A stretch of 64,000 nt of DNA. It comes from Nelumbo lutea (taxonomy: Eukaryota > Streptophyta > Magnoliopsida > Proteales > Nelumbonaceae). This document shows, one piece after another, positions 46,573 to 58,190 of this stretch. The notes beneath the pieces are model-generated. The model did no database searches. It had not been told where the DNA came from and saw only the letters and a list, made by a program, of their open reading frames with translations. The stretch lies in the NCBI GenBank assembly GCA_022828595.1, contig JAKGHH010000002.1, forward strand, positions 40,332,222 to 40,396,221, written 5' to 3'. The position numbers and the translations under genes were made by a program. The stretch's first letter is position 1, and each line of letters begins with the position of its first letter.

Positions 46573-46910
46573 TGATAGGAACTGAGGCCCTGTCACTAAG
46601 TCAGGCCCACAAAACTCAGCCCAGGCCCATGCTACAGAGAGCATAACTGCATTACTCCACCAATCAAGTTCATGTATGCCAGGAGACCATGGCAGCTCAG
46701 TTATTTAGAAGCCCTATTCATGAATCATGCGTTGTAAGGAAGAGTATAAGTGGCTACCTGCAGAATAACAGAATCAGATCTGGGTTTATTCTCTCTTTTC
46801 TTCTTCTCTTCCTTCTTCTTCTTCCTCTGTCTCACTGTTCTATTACTGTAATTACTCTTCTAGGGGATTCCTCCCCTGTAGTTTACTGATTCTGAGATTG
46901 AATTCCATCA
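46573..46910 (+). repeat. Gypsy B 3' LTR
   Basis: 338 bp from TGATAGGAACTGAGGCCC to GATTGAATTCCATCA, canonical TG..CA ends. Followed by the TAACA duplication. Confidence 0.88.
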
Positions 46911-46915
46911 TAACA

Positions 46916-47345
46916 CATATGGCTCAAGCATCTGGAAGGGCATAATGTAAAACAAAGATCTTTTCTCACAGTTCATCACTTTTAATTGGGGGATTGAAGA
47001 TCATATTTATTTTTGGAAGGATACTTGGTGCTGTGAGAGGCCTCTATGGTTCTATTGGGGGCTTATTACACTGTTTTCACTATTGTCCCCTTCGTGTATT
47101 CCACAATATTCATGACTGGATAGTTGATGCTTTGATGGCAACATGTTCTAAGACTCGTGTTCATCTGAATGCCCAAGAGACTAGATGGTGGAGGGTTACC
47201 AATTTAGGCATCTTCTCTGTCAGCTCCCCTTAGAAGATGCTAGAGGGGCCACAATCTGGTAGCTTTCCTGGAAAAATGGAATTGGAAGGTTCATGGATAA
47301 AATTCTTACCATTAACCACCTTTTCTCCAAGGGACGTTCTTGTTA
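46916..47345 (+). mobile_element. LINE ORF2 fragment, right of Gypsy B
   Basis: Continues the frame-broken L1 ORF2 after Gypsy B: a WGIEDHIYFWKDTW-like segment in one frame, then DKILTINHLFSKGR near 47290-47340, the start of the zinc-binding region found after plant LINE RT domains. It ends about 150 bp before kinase exon 2. Confidence 0.65.
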
Positions 47346-47504
47346 ACCAATGCTGTATATATGGTTGGTAAATTTGTTGTATCCTTGTACATGCTTTCTG
47401 TTTGAGGGATCCTCTCCCTCATTTTATTGCAATTACCATATATATTCACATCAGTTTAGGAACTATTTGAGTCTTAAAATTTCATTCTGTTATATGTAAT
47501 GCAG

Positions 47505-47627
47505 GTTTTTGATCTTTCAGATGTGAAGCCTCTAGACTTTGTTCACTACGGATTGGCTTGCTTGGAGAAGTTGGCTGATTATGGTGATGATTGTGCGAAG
47601 GATACTCGTGGAAAGATGAGGGTTGTG
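47505..47627 (+). CDS. DGK: Diacylglycerol kinase, exon 2
   Basis: Residues 121-161, starting VFDLSDVKPLDFVHYGLACL and ending at MRVV, all inside the catalytic domain. Preceded by a TAATGCAG acceptor and followed by GTATGT. Both boundaries are phase 0, and the join to exon 1 (EEQ then VFDL) matches plant DGK proteins exactly at this point. Confidence 0.93.
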
Positions 47628-47739
47628 GTATGTTGGCTTGAGTTTATAGGTTGCTCAGTTATTTTGTTTTATCTTGTTGTTTGATAAACTAAGGTACAAT
47701 GTTTTGAAATTGTAATTGTGTTGTGAATTGTAAGGGGGT

Positions 47740-48115
47740 TTTAATCAGTGCTGTCAAAACTGGATCAAACACAGAACTGCTTTAGTGACAGGGGGTCATG
47801 GGTTGAACAGTTCGATCATCTGGTTCAGCTGTTTGACTCGTTTATATAAAAATGCAAAAAAAAAAAGAAAAAGAAAAAGGAAAAGAAATTCTAGAATGTC
47901 TTTTAAACCTGTTCTCTTAACAAGTTAAGCTTAAACCAATAAATATAGTGGGGTATGAGAGGCATTTCTACATTTACTTTTGTTAGGTTTGATCAAATTG
48001 ACATTTTGAGAAATAGACGGCCTAAAAACTGTTTTGGCTGCTAATTCCCATTTTTGATGGTCTAACCATCTGGTCCAGGCTAAGTCTGGCAACATTGGTT
48101 TGAACCAAATCATAT
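47740..48115. repeat. Possible MITE in DGK intron 2
   Basis: Both ends carry imperfectly inverted TGTCAAAACTGGATCAAAC / GGTTTGAACC-type sequence, and the middle is A-rich. No target duplication was recognised, so the call is tentative. Confidence 0.3.
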
Positions 48116-49055
48116 TGTCAATTTGTAATTTTTTTTTCTGATTTTATAAAAGTTTTTAAAAATTAAAAAAACTAAAAACTCTTAAAAATTAGAAAAACAG
48201 CATTGCACCAACTTTCAACCTATAGACATTATATGAGAAGATATAAATGGCACTCATGCCACTTGTATACCATTACCGATATTCAATAGATGGTATGATC
48301 ATGTTTAACTCTAACCTTTTTCCTTTTTAATAAAAATGTTTTATATTGTATAGATATTTGAGAATGAATATGTTTAAGTAGATGGAATAATGACCCTACA
48401 ATTCAATGAAAAAGATGACCATGGTCATCAGAATAACCTATGTTAGGTCCCTTATAGAAAGTAAACAAAGGAATTCCTCCTCTCTGCATAGATGTATGTT
48501 ATACACTAAAAGATCACCCTTATAAATCAAAATCATCAATTTCTAACCCCATAACCTCAAAATAGATTAAAAGGTGCAAATCCATATTGACACTTAACTA
48601 TCCTCTTTCCAAAGCATAAGCTCCAATAGCCCAATATAAAATGCCCATTATAAGTTCATAACTATAAAAGTAAGAAACTATGTTCATCAAAGCATTTCGT
48701 TCTTCATCATTCCTATCATCATCCCCATTATCACTATTCACATCAACAAGCTGAATTTTTCTTCAATCTTCATATTCTTTCTCTCCCTCTGTTGAATAAA
48801 CACATTTTTCTTTATCTTGAAGTAGGACTTTTTCTTTTCTTCTCCTCTTTTGTAGATTGCTAGGACCTATGGTAGAATGGATTATGATTTTCTAATCAAA
48901 AGTTAGACTTATAACTTTTTTTGATTGGTAACTTTTCTTTATTAATGATAGAAAAGGTAAATTTACAGTGGTTATACACATGTAATTGCTCCAACATTAG
49001 GGCTGATTTAATCCATAAACCAAGGCCAAAAGTTAAGCCCTAGAGGAATTTCCTT
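48116..49055. other. DGK intron 2 sequence, no gene
   Basis: AT-rich intronic DNA. A TTGATTGGTAACTTTTCTTT stretch near 48920-48940 resembles the reversed 3' end of a LINE. Nothing else is supportable. Confidence 0.4.
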
Positions 49056-49059
49056 GTCC

Positions 49060-49290
49060 CACCTTCCAAGTATAGAGCTATAAGTCAAGCTACAGGGGAG
49101 TTAGTGTGGCTTAAAAGTCTTCTTCAGGAAATAGGGATATCCATAAAGTCTCCCATGTATTTACTTTGTGGTAATCAAGCAACAATCCATATTGCATCAA
49201 ACCTTGTTTTTCATGAGAGGAGAAAAATATTGAGGTGGACTGTCAATTTGTCAGTGTGTAGATTTAGAGTGGTGACTTTGTGGGCCTGCT
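49060..49290 (+). mobile_element. Copia RNase H remnant
   Basis: Reads SKYRAISQATGELVWLKSLL, then YLLCGNQATIHIASN and VFHERRK, the Copia RNase H core. The canonical CDNQ is CGNQ, so a catalytic Asp is lost. No LTR could be attached. Confidence 0.75.
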
Positions 49291-49389
49291 AATAAAAGTA
49301 AAAAAAAGAATATTGAGGCAAAGTTAGGTGAATTTTTATGTAGTCATGTGGAAGTTATCTTAGGGCCAATGATGGACATTAACTCTAGT

Positions 49390-50383
49390 CCATCATTGTT
49401 TCCCCCCCCCCCCCCATGAAGAGAAGCATAGTCGAATAGCTAGAAATGGGAGGCTTGGATGAATTGGAAGCCTGTAATAGTAAGGTGTATTCCCCAGAAT
49501 GATGCAATCTAAGGAGCAGGAAGGCATCATCGGAAAAGGCTCTAGAAGAGATGGATAGCATTGTGGCGCTGAGTGATGAAGATTCAGAATCCAAAGTTTG
49601 AGCTTTTCCAAGGGTAACATTGGATCACTAGCCAATTTCCATTTGTAAGGAGGACCAATGAAGGAGAGGCCCAACACCCTTTAGATTTGAAAACATGTGG
49701 CTATGCCATCCAGATCTCAAGAAAAAGGTTAAGGAGTGGTGGGGAGAGAGTAATCCAAGGGTAAATTGGAAAGGAATGGGGTTGCATAGGAAGTTGCAGG
49801 ATTTAAAGGCCAAAATTAAAGAGTGGAACATTCAACAGTTTGGAAGATTAGAAGAAATAAAACAAGCGTTGATCAATTAGAGGAGGTGGATGGCAAGGAA
49901 GTTAAGAGGCAGAATTGAGGAAAGAGATAAAGAAGCTAGATGGGGTCTAAGGAAGCAATTGGAGGATATTCTGTATCAAGAGGAAATTAGTTGTAGGCAA
50001 AAATTGAGACCTAAATGGGTGAAGGAGGGTGATAGAAATACAAAGTTCTTTCATGCAATGACAAATGGTAGAAGAAGGAAAAACCATATTCCTAGGTTAG
50101 TGGTGGATGGGAAACAACCACCCAACAATGAGATAGATGGGGTCTTTAAAGAACATTTCAGATATATATTTTTAGAAGACTTTTGAATAATAGGGTGTGG
50201 GTTGATGGATTGGAGTGGTTGAGGCTATCAAATGAGGGTAAAGCTTGGTTGGAGAGGAATTTTGAACAGGAGGAAATAAAAGAGGCTGTATTTTATTGTT
50301 AGATAGATGTAAAGTTCATGGGCTTGATGGATTCACCATGTCCTTTCACCAAGATTTTTGGGATTTTGTAGAGAGAAGAGATG
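49390..50383 (+). mobile_element. L1-type LINE ORF2 fragment
   Basis: The end of the endonuclease domain is recognisable near 49600-49640 as FPRVTLDH-x-PIS (canonical S-D-H-x-P-I). The linker follows: RFENMWLCHPDLKKKVKEWW (49685-49740) and a second frame with LRPKWVKEGDRNTKFFHAMT (50008-50065), diagnostic of plant L1s. The beginning of RT, GLDGFTMSFHQDFWDFV (near 50320-50370), is present. It then stops abruptly at Copia D. A run of 14-15 C residues near 49402 lies at its left edge. Confidence 0.8.
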
Positions 50384-50631
50384 TGTTACTATTTACACCC
50401 TCAAATTTGACATTTATATTTTGATAAAAAATTACAAGAAAGCCCTCACTTGGGTGCCCAAGTACAAATAGATATTAAAAAGACCAAAAACACCTTGCCC
50501 AAGCATTCTCAACACTCCCCCTCAAGCTGAGCATATATGTCAATCATGCCCAACTTAACAAGGTTCTTGACAAACTTTGAATGGTGAGCACCTTTAGTGA
50601 GGTAATTAGCTAGTTGGTCTTCCAACCTTAT
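50384..50631 (-). mobile_element. Copia D, 3' end and LTR (left part of split element)
   Basis: On the minus strand the RNase H/pol end reads LEDQLANYLTKGAHHSKFVK, then NLVKLGMIDIYAQLEGEC, followed by the polypurine tract CTTGAGGGGGAG and LTR-like sequence from TGTTGAGAATGC (50514) to about 50384. The other LTR is missing, so the length of 131 bp is provisional. Copia C has inserted at 50632, separating this part from 55986-58190. Confidence 0.75.
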
Positions 50632-50926
50632 TGTTAGCGTAGGGGTATTTCTGTCTTTATACCTTGGTTGATGTTGATGATTTGTAGTGTTGTGTTGGAA
50701 CATGTGCTCTTAACTTAAGTAAGGGCACATAGGTCTTTTCAGTCTTGTTTTAATAATAATATAAATACTTACTGGCCAATTGGGAGAAGTCAGGTTGACT
50801 CTGTCAGTTCGAACCAGAATTCTCTCTTCTCTCTTTCTCTCTCTCTCTCTTTCTCTATCACCTTTTCTTCTTCTACATAACTGAACTCAGTCAGGCCGAA
50901 CTCTAAGGCAGACCTGAATTTTAACA
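50632..50926 (+). repeat. Copia C 5' LTR
   Basis: 295 bp from TGTTAGCGTAGGGGTATTTC to CTGAATTTTAACA, with TAATAATATAAATACTTAC as a likely TATA region and a TC microsatellite near 50825-50865. Confidence 0.93.
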
Positions 50927-51645
50927 TGGTATCAGAGCAGGTTAAATCTACCTAGATTTCTACTTGCCTAGGGTTCATTCTCTGCGCACCCTATCTAGGG
51001 TTTTCCTCTTTTTTTCTGTGTTCGATTGGAGATAAGGGAAAGGGCTGAAAAGGAGTGATCGCCCTCTTCCCTTGGGGGTCTCTATGCCTCCAGTCAGGTC
51101 GTATGTGGTCGGTTGCTGTGATTTCTGAGATCGCCCTCTCCTAGTAGAGGAAGAATAGAGGGCCGAACTGTGTGGGCAGTGACTGTTGTGTGTGGCGGTT
51201 GTGTGTGAAGCGACTATTGTGTGTGGACTGCTCTCCTGCTCGTATGGGTGTTACTTCAGCGGTAAGGTATGAGATTTCAGTGCATGATATCTGTTATGGA
51301 TTAAATAGGAGGTGTGTTTCAGACCATATGCTAGGGTTTCGGCCAGTAAGTGCTAGGGTTTATGCTGGTTTCTTTGTGCTTTTTGAAGGAAGAGATATGA
51401 TCATATAGTGTTGAGATTTCAGGTAGTTGTAGGAGTAGGGTTTGTGGTGTGAGCACACTTTTCAGCAAACAACAAGTGCTGAAATCAGTGTGACAGGTGT
51501 GATCTAGGGTTTGTGGTGTAAAGAGCACACATTCCAACAACAATTAGTGCTGCAATCAGTGTGACAGGTGTGACATAGTGGTGTGTAGTGTGCAAATCTC
51601 AGTGATAATAGAATTCAGCAAGTGTGCAGAATTGGTGATAACATA

Positions 51646-52560
51646 ATGGGAGACAATAATGATTATAAACCTAGTGTGATGGTGCCTACAAACTACCTGA
51701 ATGTTCATATGACCTCCATTAAGTTAAATGGAGAGAATTATGTGCCTTGGGCTAAATCCGTTGAAGTCTTTCTGAAGGCAAAGAAGAAGGTAAAACACAT
51801 CAGAGAGGAGAAACCCTCCTCTGACTCTCACGAGTATGAAGACTGGGAGCAAGAGGATGCTCAGATCATCACATGGTTGTGGAATAGTATGGAACCCAGG
51901 ATTAGTGTGAACTTCATGTTCCTTGATACTGCCAAAGATGTGTGGGACCATGCGAAGAAATTGTATTCGGGGCAGGACAATACAACTAGAGTTTATCAGC
52001 TTTATCAAGAGTACTTTAATCTGCAACAGGGCAATCAGAGTCTTGAGGAGTATTATGCCAACATGAGGAACATACGTAATGAGTTGAATGTCTATCATCC
52101 TCTCACTTCTGATGTCAAGATTCAGCAACAACAGAGAGAGCGGCTTGATGTGACTAGATTTTTGGTGGGACTAAAGTCTGAATATAAACTAGTACGGGCT
52201 CAGATATTAGGGGGATCAGCTCTTTCGTCCCTAGAAGAGGTATTTGCTCGACTCTAGAGGATTTCTATCGAATCTACTGAGAACTCTAATATCTCAGATA
52301 GATCTTCCTTTGCTGCATCGAGAGGCTGTGGTGGTAGAGGTGGAGCTCGGGGAGCTCAGTCTGGCCGTGGTGGTGGTAGTGGTTCTGCATATGGCCGAAG
52401 TGGCAATGGTGGGTCTACTCATAATCGTGGTGGTGGTCGTACTGGGAGCAGAGATTCAGGGGGAGCCCGTGGTAGAGGACGTAGCTCAGGCCCGAGGAAG
52501 TGCACTCATTGTGGTATGGATGGACATACCATCAACTATTGTTATGATCTACATGGTCCT
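51646..52560 (+). pseudogene. Copia C gag, interrupted by TAG
   Basis: Begins MGDNNDYKPSVMVPTNYL. Capsid (UBN2-type) segments LNGENYVPWAKSVEVFLKAK and LYQEYFNLQQGNQSLEEYY are intact up to a TAG at 52255. The same frame continues through a Gly/Arg-rich stretch (GGRGGARGAQSGRGGG) to a CCHC knuckle CTHCGMDGHTINYC near 52501-52542. A single stop thus separates capsid from nucleic-acid-binding part. Confidence 0.88.
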
Positions 52561-55500
52561 CCCTCAACCTGGGCCAATCATGCTGCGACCAGTGACTCAA
52601 GTTCCAGCTTTAGACAGGAGAATCATTCATCTGACCAGTTGCCTCCTACATCCACAGATGGTCCCATGAAGGAGATGGTGAGTGTTCCCTGTGATGAAGA
52701 TGAGAGGTTTATCCAATCACAGCAGAACACGACGACTTTTGCTCACTCAGGTATGGCTTGTCTGGCATCTACACCCAATCCTTGGATCATTTACTCTGGA
52801 GCCTCTGATCACATAACTGGAACTCCAGGTGTGTTTTCCTCCTTATCTCATTGCTCAACATCACAATCCGTCACCCTTGCTAATGGTTCCACATCCTCAA
52901 TTTGTGGTGTTGGTAATGTTGACCTAGATCCTGTATCCCTCTCATCAGTTCTGTATGTTCCTAAATTGCCTTTTAACCTTATGTCTGTTAGTAAGCTGAC
53001 CAAATCACTTAACTACTCCATTACCTTTTATCCTTCTATGTGTGTCTTTTAGGATCTCAAGACGGGGATGAAGATTGGTGGGGGGCATGAAGCAGGTGGA
53101 CTGTATTATCTTGACGGTGGTGGTGGTAGAACTTCAACAGCTCTCTAGTCATCTCTTTCTCCTCTCTAGTGGCACTGCCGATTTGGTCATCCATCGCTAA
53201 AAGTCTTGAAGTTCTTGGTTCCGTCCTTGAGTCAGCTTTCTGTTTTGGATTGTGAGTCGTGTCAGTTTGGGAAACACCATCGTGTTCCCTTTAGTTCTAG
53301 GGTTGATAACCGTGTGTCAAGTCCTTTTTCTTTAGTTCATTCAGATGTTTGGGGTCCTTATAAAGTGATGTCATATAATGGATATAGATATTTTGTCATT
53401 TTTGTGGATGGTTTTTTAAGGATGACGTGACTCTATTTAATGAAGGAAAGAAGTGAATTGTTTACCATTTTTCAAACATTTTATGTTGAGATTCGTAACC
53501 AATTTGATACCCATATCAAAGTTTTTCGTTCTGATAATGGCCGCGAATATTTATCCTCATCATTTTAGGAATACCTGGATTAACATGGCATTATACATCA
53601 GACCTCGTGTACCTACACCCCACAACAAAACAAGGTGGCTGAGAGAAAGAATCGCCATCTCCTTGAAATAACAAGATCCCTAATGCATCACATGCATGTT
53701 CCCAAACCTTTTTGGAGTGATGCAGTGCTTACATCTTGTTTTCTGATTAATCGGATGCCCACGTTCATCCTTGATGGTCATTCTCTGTTTCAGGTCTTGT
53801 TTCCCACTTTGTCTCAGTTCCCTCTTACGCCGAGAGTTTATGGGTGTGTCTGTTTTGTCCATAATCTGGGTCCCGGGAACGACAAGTTTGATGCCCGTTC
53901 TCTCAAGTGCATCTTCCTTGGCTATTCTCGGACCCAGAAAGGGTATAGGTGTTACCATCCTGGTTCTCGACGGTCCTTTGTGTGTGCTGATGTCAGTTTC
54001 TTTGAGTCTATTCCGGTCTTTTTGGGATCTGGTGATGCTTCTTCCTCCTCATCACCTCCTCTTCCACTTCCCGTTGTCGATCCTCCTCCCTTTGTTCCAA
54101 TCGTGACCAAATCCTTGTCTCCGGTGCCACCACCTATTGAACGCCCACCTATCTGTCATGTGTATACACATCGTCCACGTGCACCAGCTACTACTCCACC
54201 GGCTACATCTCCATCGACGGATCTGGCACCAGACCCGCACTTAGCATCTGAGATTGATCTACCCATTGCTTTGCAGAAAGGTAAACGTACTTGCACCCTT
54301 CATCCCATTTCTAATTATGTTTCTCTTACTCACCTTTCCGCTTCCCATCGCAAGTTTGTTACCTTGTTATCATCAGTTATTGTTCCTAAAGATGTCCAAG
54401 AAGCCCTTGCCTCTCCAGGGTGGTGCCGTGCCATGGAAGAACTCTCAGCCCTTCATCATAATCATACTTGGGACCTCATTGCTCTTCCTCCTAGGAAGCA
54501 AGCTGTTGGTTGTAAATGGGTTTATACGGTTAAGTATATGCCTGATGGTAGTGTTGAACGCCTGAAAGTGCGATTAGTTACAAAAGGATACTCCCAAACC
54601 TATGGCATTGACTACACAGAGACCTCCTCACCGGTTGCTAAGATAGGGTCCGTTCGTGTGGTGTTCTCTCTTACAACCATGTATGAGTAGCCACTATATC
54701 AGTTTGACATCAAGAATGCCTTTTTGCATGGTAACTTACTCGAGGAGGTCTACATGGAGCAACCTCCAGGGTTTGTTGCTTAGGGGGAGGATGGTAAAGT
54801 GTGCAGACTAAGGATGGCTATATATGGGCTTAAATGGTCTCCTCGAGCATGGTTTGGTTTGGTATGAAACAGTGCAAAGTTGACCATTCTGTATTTAGTC
54901 ATGACTCTCCGGGAGGAAAAATACTGTTGGTGGTGTATGTAGATGATATTGTTATTACTGGGAATGATAACATTGGTATTGACAGGCTGAAGACTTATCT
55001 GCAGGACCACTTTCAAACAAAGGATCTGGGTAAACTGAAATACTTCTTGGGGATAGAGGTAGCGAGATCCAAGTATGGGATTAACCTGTGCCAGAGAAAG
55101 TATGTGCTTGATTTGCTGGAAGAAACAAGCTTGTTGGGTGCCAAACCAGTTGAGACACCCATGGACACAAATACCAAGCTAAGCAGTGATATGGGTGAAG
55201 TATTTGAAAACCCTGGCAGATACCGGCGACTTGTGGGCAAACTGAACTACCTAACCATTACCAGACCAGACATCTCATTTGCAGTTAGTGTGGTAAGCCA
55301 GTTCATGCAAAAACCTCTGATTCCTCATTGGAATGCGGTTCTGAGAATTGTGAAGTATCTAAAAGGGGCTCCGGGTCGCGGTCTGATATACCCTACAGGA
55401 AGTAGGGTACAACATTAACACTCCAATGAATCTCTATTGTGATAATCAGGCTGTAGTTCATATCTCCTCTAATCCAGTGTTTCATGAAAGAACCAAGCAC

Positions 55501-55674
55501 ATTGAGGTTGACTGTCACTTTGTGAGGGAGAAGGTGCTGAATGGAGAGCTAGACACTACACATGTTAATACAGGAAATCAGTGGGCTGACTTATTTACAA
55601 AAGGCTTGAGTCGGGGAAGAGTGGACTACATATGTAACAAGCTGGGAGTATATGATATATACTCACCAGCTTGA
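52560..55674 (+). pseudogene. Copia C pol, many stops, RNase H deletion
   Basis: The pol part continues in the gag frame. Protease: IIYSGASDHITG near 52785-52820, Tyr in place of the catalytic Asp. Integrase: HCRFGHPSLKVLKF, CESCQFGKHHRVPF, HSDVWGPYK and FRSDNGREY (53170-53550), then a long open stretch 53635-54687. Reverse transcriptase follows, with YVDD at 54936-54947. In-frame stops: TAG at 53050, 53146, 53167, 53566, 54688, 54781; TGA at 53428; TAA at 53581. One frame change lies near 54855. About 55395-55420 the first half of RNase H is deleted; the sequence resumes at [14 protein letters not shown] (55432). Confidence 0.9.
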
Positions 55675-55681
55675 GGGGGAG

Positions 55682-55876
55682 TGTTAGCGTAGGGGTATTT
55701 CTGTCTTTATACCTTGGTTGATGTTGATGATTTGTAGTGTTGTGTTGGAACATGTGCTCTTAACTTAAGTAAGGGCACTTAGGTCTTTTCAGTCTTGTTT
55801 TAATAATAATATAAATACTTACTGGCCGACTGGGAGAAGTCAGGTTGACTCTGTCAGTTCGAACCAGAATTCTCTC

Positions 55877-55916
<40 letters not shown>

Positions 55917-55985
55917 ATCACCTTTTCTTCTTCTACATAACTGAACTTAGTCAGGCCGAACTCTAAGGCAGCCTGAATTTTAACA
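55682..55985 (+). repeat. Copia C 3' LTR
   Basis: 304 bp. Differences from the 5' LTR seen by eye: CACATAGG/CACTTAGG, CCAATTGGG/CCGACTGGG, AACTCAG/AACTTAG, GCAGACCTG/GCAGCCTG and a longer TC run. Confidence 0.93.
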
Positions 55986-58190
55986 CTTACAAAAGGAAGG
56001 CAAATATCTCTTCTAGCAATCCTTTCTCTAATGAAGTGTCTGTCTACCCCAATATGTTTTTTACGGTCATGCTGAACATGATTGTGTGCATTGTTTATGG
56101 CTGGTTGATTGTCATGGTACAATCTCATTGGGGTATCAACTTGTATGCCCATCTTAGTCAATAAGGTCTTCAACCAGAGTAGTTTAGAACGTGCAACAAT
56201 TGGTTGTTTCTTACTTCTCCATGAAACCACATTGTCTCCAACTAAAAGCACAATAACCGAGTGTAGATCTTCTATCATCAATGGACCTTGCCTAGTTGGC
56301 ATCTATGTAAGCCTCAATCTTTAGGTGACTATTATCGGAGTACAACATTCCTTTACTAGGACATCCTTTCAGATAAGCTAAAATTCTATTAATTGCTTGC
56401 ATGTGAGATGTTCTGGTTTCATGCATATATTGGCTAATCGCTCCAACAACATAAGATATGTCAGGTTTAGTCAGAAAAAGATATAGGAGACGACCCACTA
56501 ATCTCCGATTTTTTTTCTCTGTCTGGAAGAACTTCTCCTTCAGTAGCACTCAACTTATGGTTAGGATCAATTGGAGTTTCTACAGGCTTGCTCTCTAATT
56601 TCACAACTTCATGGAGCAAGTCAAGAACATACTTCCTTTGTGAAGAAAGATTCTCTTCTTGGATCTTGCAACTTCAATGCCCAGAAAGTATTAAAGATCA
56701 CCAAAGATCCTTAATCTCAATTTTGAAGCAAGGAAGGATTTTAATTAAGAGATACTTGTAATGTCATCACCTGTCACAACAATGTCATCAACATGTACTA
56801 TCAACATTGTTATTCTGCCATCAACTCTTCTTATAAAAAGGTATGGTTTGCTTGAGATTGAGAGAATCCAATCTTTAAGATAACATTTCTAAATTTGTCA
56901 AACTAGGCTCTAGGGGACTGATTGAATCCATATAAAGACTTCTTCAATTGGGAAACTTTCCTCTTCGCTATTAGGAAGGCTTACCCCAGGTGATAAGTCC
57001 ATATAAAGTTCTTCCTATAGGTTTCTTTACATCCATCTGATATAAAGTCCAAGAATAGTGGGCAGCAGGAGACATGATCACCCAAATAGAGTTCATTTTA
57101 GTCACTGGGGCAAAGGTTTCAAGATAATCAGTTCCACATGTCTGAGTGTATCCTTTGGCCGAGCCTTGTACCTCTCAATTGAACTATCTGCCTTGTGCTT
57201 AATAGTGTACACCCACTTGCACCTAATAGGAATCTTATCCTTGGGACAAGAAACAATCTCCCAAGTTTGGTTTTTTATTAGGGCCTCCATCTCTTGGTTC
57301 ATAGATTCCTTCCAGTGAGGGATTGCATTGCCTCTGTAAAACTGCTAGGGATGGAAACAAAAGAAATGACAAAAATATAGGCGCAATAGGAAGGTGAGAG
57401 GACATCATAAGACACATAGTTAGTAATGGGATACTTGTTGCATGTCCTCTTTCCCTCTTGGACGACAATCGGAAGACCAAGGCTTGGATCAATAACAGAA
57501 TTATTAGGGGGTGCAAGATTACCTGAGTTTGAGAGATCATATTTGTGATGGGCATTTAGCTTTAGGAGCCACGCTCTTACTGTGCCTGATGAAGAACTGC
57601 TGCCAGGGCCGAGGCTGATACATAGGAGGAGGAAAAGGAATATCATTGTTACAAGGATGAGAGGAAGGGGGAGGTATAGGGATAGGAACAAGAAGACAAA
57701 AAGGGAGTCTGATCTTCACTTGCATTCTCCCCTTGAACGGGATGACTGGAAAAAGGAAGACTCTAGAAAGGTAATATCCTTAGAAACATCTCTTTCCAGA
57801 AAGAGGATAAAAAGATTTGTAATCTTTTTGGATAGGGGAGTAACCATGGAATACACATTTGATTGATTTTGGATCAAATTTATGTAGGAAGGACATGTAT
57901 CATGAACAAAGCACATATAACCAACGATCTTAAGGGGTAAATTAAAGAGGTTCATTAGGGAGGAGAAGCTGATGAGGAGACTAAAGTTTAAAGACCCTTA
58001 ATGGAAGCCAGTTAATGAGACACACAACCTTCTTGACAGCATCGCCCCAAAAACGGGTAGGAACATGAGTTTGGAACAATAAACCTTGAGCAACTTCAAC
58101 CACATGTCTATTTTTCCTCTTAGCAACCCCATTTTGTTGAGGAGTGTGACTACATAAACTCTGGTGAATAATTCCCCAGACTTGTAATTT
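55986..58190 (-). mobile_element. Copia D, pol remainder (5'-truncated)
   Basis: Minus strand, read from high to low coordinates. Integrase C-terminal part: HTPQQNGVAKRKNR-like near 58110-58160, and VGYMCFVHDTCPS near 57920. Reverse transcriptase: MEALIKNQTWEIVSCPKDK and KWVYTIKHKADSSIERYKA (57290-57150), then GRLLYLFLTKPDISYV (56500-56455). RNase H: VARSKLLWLKTLLTKMG and LYHDNQPAINNAHN, with HDN for the usual CDN (56200-56090), then HIGVDRHFIRERI. Frames are repeatedly broken. Gag, protease and the 5' LTR are missing beyond about 58190. Confidence 0.83.

Larger units (their letters stand above)
42938..46910 (+). mobile_element. Gypsy (Ty3) LTR retrotransposon B, internally deleted
   Basis: LTRs at 42938-43253 and 46573-46910, flanked by the 5-bp duplication TAACA (42933-42937, 46911-46915). 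The primer site TGGTATCAGAGCC lies at 43256. Protease and RT-RNase H are present in that order, as in Ty3/Gypsy, but the integrase and chromodomain part after about 45710 is replaced by a reversed LTR-like fragment. The 3' end returns near 46535 (DKVVLKGEG-type sequence) before the polypurine tract AGGGGGAGGGAG. It inserted into a LINE within kinase intron 1. Confidence 0.9.
50632..55985 (+). mobile_element. Copia LTR retrotransposon C, nested in D
   Basis: LTRs at 50632-50926 and 55682-55985, TG..CA ends, with near-matching 5-bp flanks CTTAT (50627-50631) and CTTAC (55986-55990). The primer site TGGTATCAGAGCAGG follows the 5' LTR; AGCTTGAGGGGGAG precedes the 3' LTR. By eye the LTRs differ at only about five positions besides the length of a TC run. 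It is therefore the youngest complete element here, yet its coding region is badly broken. It sits sense-oriented in intron 2 of the kinase gene. Confidence 0.94.

Noticed and set aside
49402..49416. Run of about 14-15 C residues
   Set aside because: Most likely a simple homopolymer or assembly/sequencing uncertainty at the edge of a LINE fragment. No function inferred.
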